Positions 62,325-64,000 of a stretch of 64,000 bases of DNA are shown here, piece after piece. The stretch is taken from positions 91,285 through 155,284 of the forward strand of contig JAFGBT010000014.1 of NCBI GenBank assembly GCA_016933025.1, written 5' to 3'. Origin of the DNA: Spirochaetota bacterium (GTDB lineage: Bacteria > Spirochaetota > UBA4802 > UBA5550). The translations under genes were made by a program, and so were the position numbers. The stretch's first letter is position 1. Every line of letters starts with the position of its first letter. The notes beneath the pieces are model-generated. The model worked only from the letters and a program-made list of their open reading frames with translations. It was not told the DNA's origin and made no database searches.

Positions 62325-63839
62325 TCAGAAGGAGTACCGTGTCTCGGATACGATCATGTTGCGATTGTCGCCCTGGCGCTTCGCGAACACAAACCCGAGA
62401 GAAGTGCTGACGCCGTTGGTGAATTTATAGTTAAAATACGGATAGATAACATAATCCCATTTTATCAGCTTCGGGTCGGCATAGAGGGCGAGGCGAACCT
62501 GGAATTCCAGCGTGTCGCCTTCCAGGAAGTTCCTCTGTATATTGCTGGTCAGCATATACTTGTAGGGATACTGCTGGCCGTATCCGCTTATGATCTGCTT
62601 GTTCGGCAGGCGGAAGGTGTCGATCCTGACCATAAGCTGGACCGGGTTGTAGTCGTCGGCCGGCTGAGTGTAGTTGAGCACCCACTGCTGCCCCAGGTAG
62701 AATCCGACATATATTTTTGCGAACAGGTTCGACGATTCAAAGCCGGTGAGATAGGTTACCGTTGAATTCTTGACGAGGTCCTTTTTGCCCCAGTGGTCTT
62801 CGGTGATGTTGGCGTTAGCCGATACCTTCCATGACAGCACTTCGCCGATCCCGATGCCGAGGTCCAGGGCGGGCACGTACACGCGGTTGTAATACATCTC
62901 GGTGAACATCGCCTGCGGTATGAAGACCGGGATGGTGAAGCCGGCAACCGAGATGTTCTGAAAATCGCCGAACAACCCCACCCTGGTGTCCGGCATGTCG
63001 TCGTAGCCGTACAGAAAACCGAGACCGTACCGGAACTGGTTTCCTATGGCGCCGGAGAGCCGAGCGGCATATTCGCCGTTGCGCACTTCGATCTCCGGGC
63101 GAACGATGTTGGTCACGCCTCTCTTGTAGAGCGATTCAATCGGGAGCTTCGCCGGCTGGAATATCGGCATCCAGATGAACTGCAGCTGCTGGCCGGCGAA
63201 GTGAAAGCTGAGGTTTGCGGCCACAACCCCGATGCGGGAGTACTCGAAATAGTTGCTCATGGTGGTGAAGTCCCACGGTATTACGACGTCGGAAGGCGCC
63301 TCGACGCCCTCGATTTCGCCCCAGCTTATGATCTGCTGCCCGACCCTGAAGGTTACCCCTTTGCCGTACAGGTCGACATAGGTCTCCCGCACATTGATCG
63401 TCGGGTACTTGCTTATTTCAGTCCTGTTGAAGTCAGCCACATAGGTGAAATACGTGTACTGAAGCATGGTATTCAGGAAGAAAATTTTCGGAAAATTCGT
63501 TTTTTCGCCGGCGGCGTTATACTCGATCTGTATAGCGGAGAAGAAATGAGCCGCGTCATACGCGTTCCCTTCCAGCTCGAGCTGGAGCGTTGCGCCGAGC
63601 CTGGGAAACTCGTAGCGGGAGTTGAGCCACTTGTTGCCCTTTATACCCATGTCGTTTCGCGACACGACGATGTTCGCCTGGGCGTAGCCATGGAGGGCGA
63701 AGGTTATATCCTTATCAATCTCCTTTTTGGTATCCTTAGTATCCGCGGGCTCTTCAGCCAGCTCATCAAGCTGGCCGTACGACACGGCCCCTGAAAACAG
63801 AATGATGCTGAAGCACATCGCCAGTCTCAGTAATTTCAT
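62325..63839 (-). CDS. Outer-membrane beta-barrel protein (DUF1302-like)
   Basis: About 504 residues from MKLLRLAMCF, which has a GGAGGAACC site and a signal peptide (IILFSGAVSYG). The mature part begins acidic (DELAEEPADTKDTKKEIDKD) and then has many alternating strands with aromatic girdle residues, ending in Phe (VSETRYSF), typical of porin-like barrels. RETYVDLYGKGVTFRVGQQIISWGE followed by PSDVVIPWDF (both in part) resembles the DUF1302/ lipid-export barrel family. Role unknown; possibly transport of hydrophobic compounds. Confidence 0.75.
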   Translation of the reverse strand: MKLLRLAMCFSIILFSGAVSYGQLDELAEEPADTKDTKKEIDKDITFALHGYAQANIVVSRNDMGIKGNKWLNSRYEFPRLGATLQLELEGNAYDAAHFFSAIQIEYNAAGEKTNFPKIFFLNTMLQYTYFTYVADFNRTEISKYPTINVRETYVDLYGKGVTFRVGQQIISWGEIEGVEAPSDVVIPWDFTTMSNYFEYSRIGVVAANLSFHFAGQQLQFIWMPIFQPAKLPIESLYKRGVTNIVRPEIEVRNGEYAARLSGAIGNQFRYGLGFLYGYDDMPDTRVGLFGDFQNISVAGFTIPVFIPQAMFTEMYYNRVYVPALDLGIGIGEVLSWKVSANANITEDHWGKKDLVKNSTVTYLTGFESSNLFAKIYVGFYLGQQWVLNYTQPADDYNPVQLMVRIDTFRLPNKQIISGYGQQYPYKYMLTSNIQRNFLEGDTLEFQVRLALYADPKLIKWDYVIYPYFNYKFTNGVSTSLGFVFAKRQGDNRNMIVSETRYSF

Positions 63840-63904
63840 TGGTTCCTCCACGTTTCGATTCTATCAAATAATGGGGCTGTCTCACGAGCCCCCTAAATCC
63901 CCCG

Positions 63905-64000
63905 AAGGGGGACTGCCCTCACCCCCGCCCACTGAGTGACAGGATGTCACGAATGCAGCAGCGTACACGGATGTACAAGCTGCTGCCTCCCACGGGGAGA
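63905..64000 (+). repeat. Family A repeat with inserted hairpin segment, window end
   Basis: CCCTCACCCCC, then the same inserted segment as at 32425-32515 (here with arms GCAGCAGCGTAC and GTACaaGCTGCTGC, plus GTGACaggatGTCAC), then CCCACGGGGAGA at the cut end. It lies upstream of the outer-membrane gene. Confidence 0.7.

Overview
The window looks like part of a chromosome from a mid-to-high GC Gram-negative spirochaete, probably near the Leptospira branch. The grounds are a DUF1554-type lipoprotein (a family best known from Leptospira), many lipoproteins with relaxed lipoboxes, a FliK-like/FlhX flagellar pair inside the rpsP-rimM-trmD-rplS-rnhB-yraN block, and PASTA, HD-GYP and YhaN-like proteins. 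The taxonomy is inferred from gene content only. No tRNA, rRNA, CRISPR array or intact insertion sequence was seen.

Layout. 1-6.1 kb: the 3' end of selB, then a + strand run with a DUF1554 lipoprotein, a VKOR-DsbA fusion, an outer-membrane barrel/TPR protein, coaX and an unknown envelope protein. 6.1-18.8 kb: mixed strands, with a DUF2147 protein, a thiolase, a PrsW/PilZ-like/cNMP-binding fusion, an ECF-like sigma factor with a ferritin-like partner, an SDR, a CapA-like protein, a discoidin/M23 protein, an OmpA lipoprotein, an esterase and an ICMT-like enzyme. 18.8-20.6 kb: an AT-rich chemoreceptor gene between decayed direct repeats, possibly an inserted cassette. 20.6-25.2 kb: a zinc alcohol dehydrogenase, an LsrF-like aldolase, a small Cys protein, and the NAD salvage pair pncA-pncB.

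25.2-39.9 kb is the most distinctive region. A DUF362 protein diverges from a FadR/GntR regulator whose promoter carries a palindromic operator. After it come a GlpD-type dehydrogenase, a second DUF362 protein, an alkylglycerone-phosphate-synthase-like flavoprotein and an FGGY kinase. Then come a membrane-bound sigma-54 activator, a GG-N10-GC (sigma-54-type) promoter, an unknown polytopic membrane protein, a third DUF362 protein with a two-cluster ferredoxin tail, and a 3-hydroxyacyl-CoA dehydrogenase. Glycerol-3-phosphate/DHAP chemistry with ether-bond chemistry suggests alkyl-glycerol (ether lipid) metabolism, with DUF362 Fe-S proteins as unknown partners.

39.9-64 kb: a six-Fn3 lipoprotein, an OYE-family reductase and an SDR; then the - strand translation/flagellar block (PASTA, rpe; rpsP, khpA, rimM, trmD, rplS, rnhB, FliK-like, flhX, HD-GYP, yraN); a + strand YhaO/YhaN-like pair with a TPR protein; then a DUF4332 protein, a glycine-rich small membrane protein, acs, a stand-alone IMP cyclohydrolase domain, a DedA protein and an outer-membrane protein. 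Two families of dispersed intergenic repeats recur through the window.
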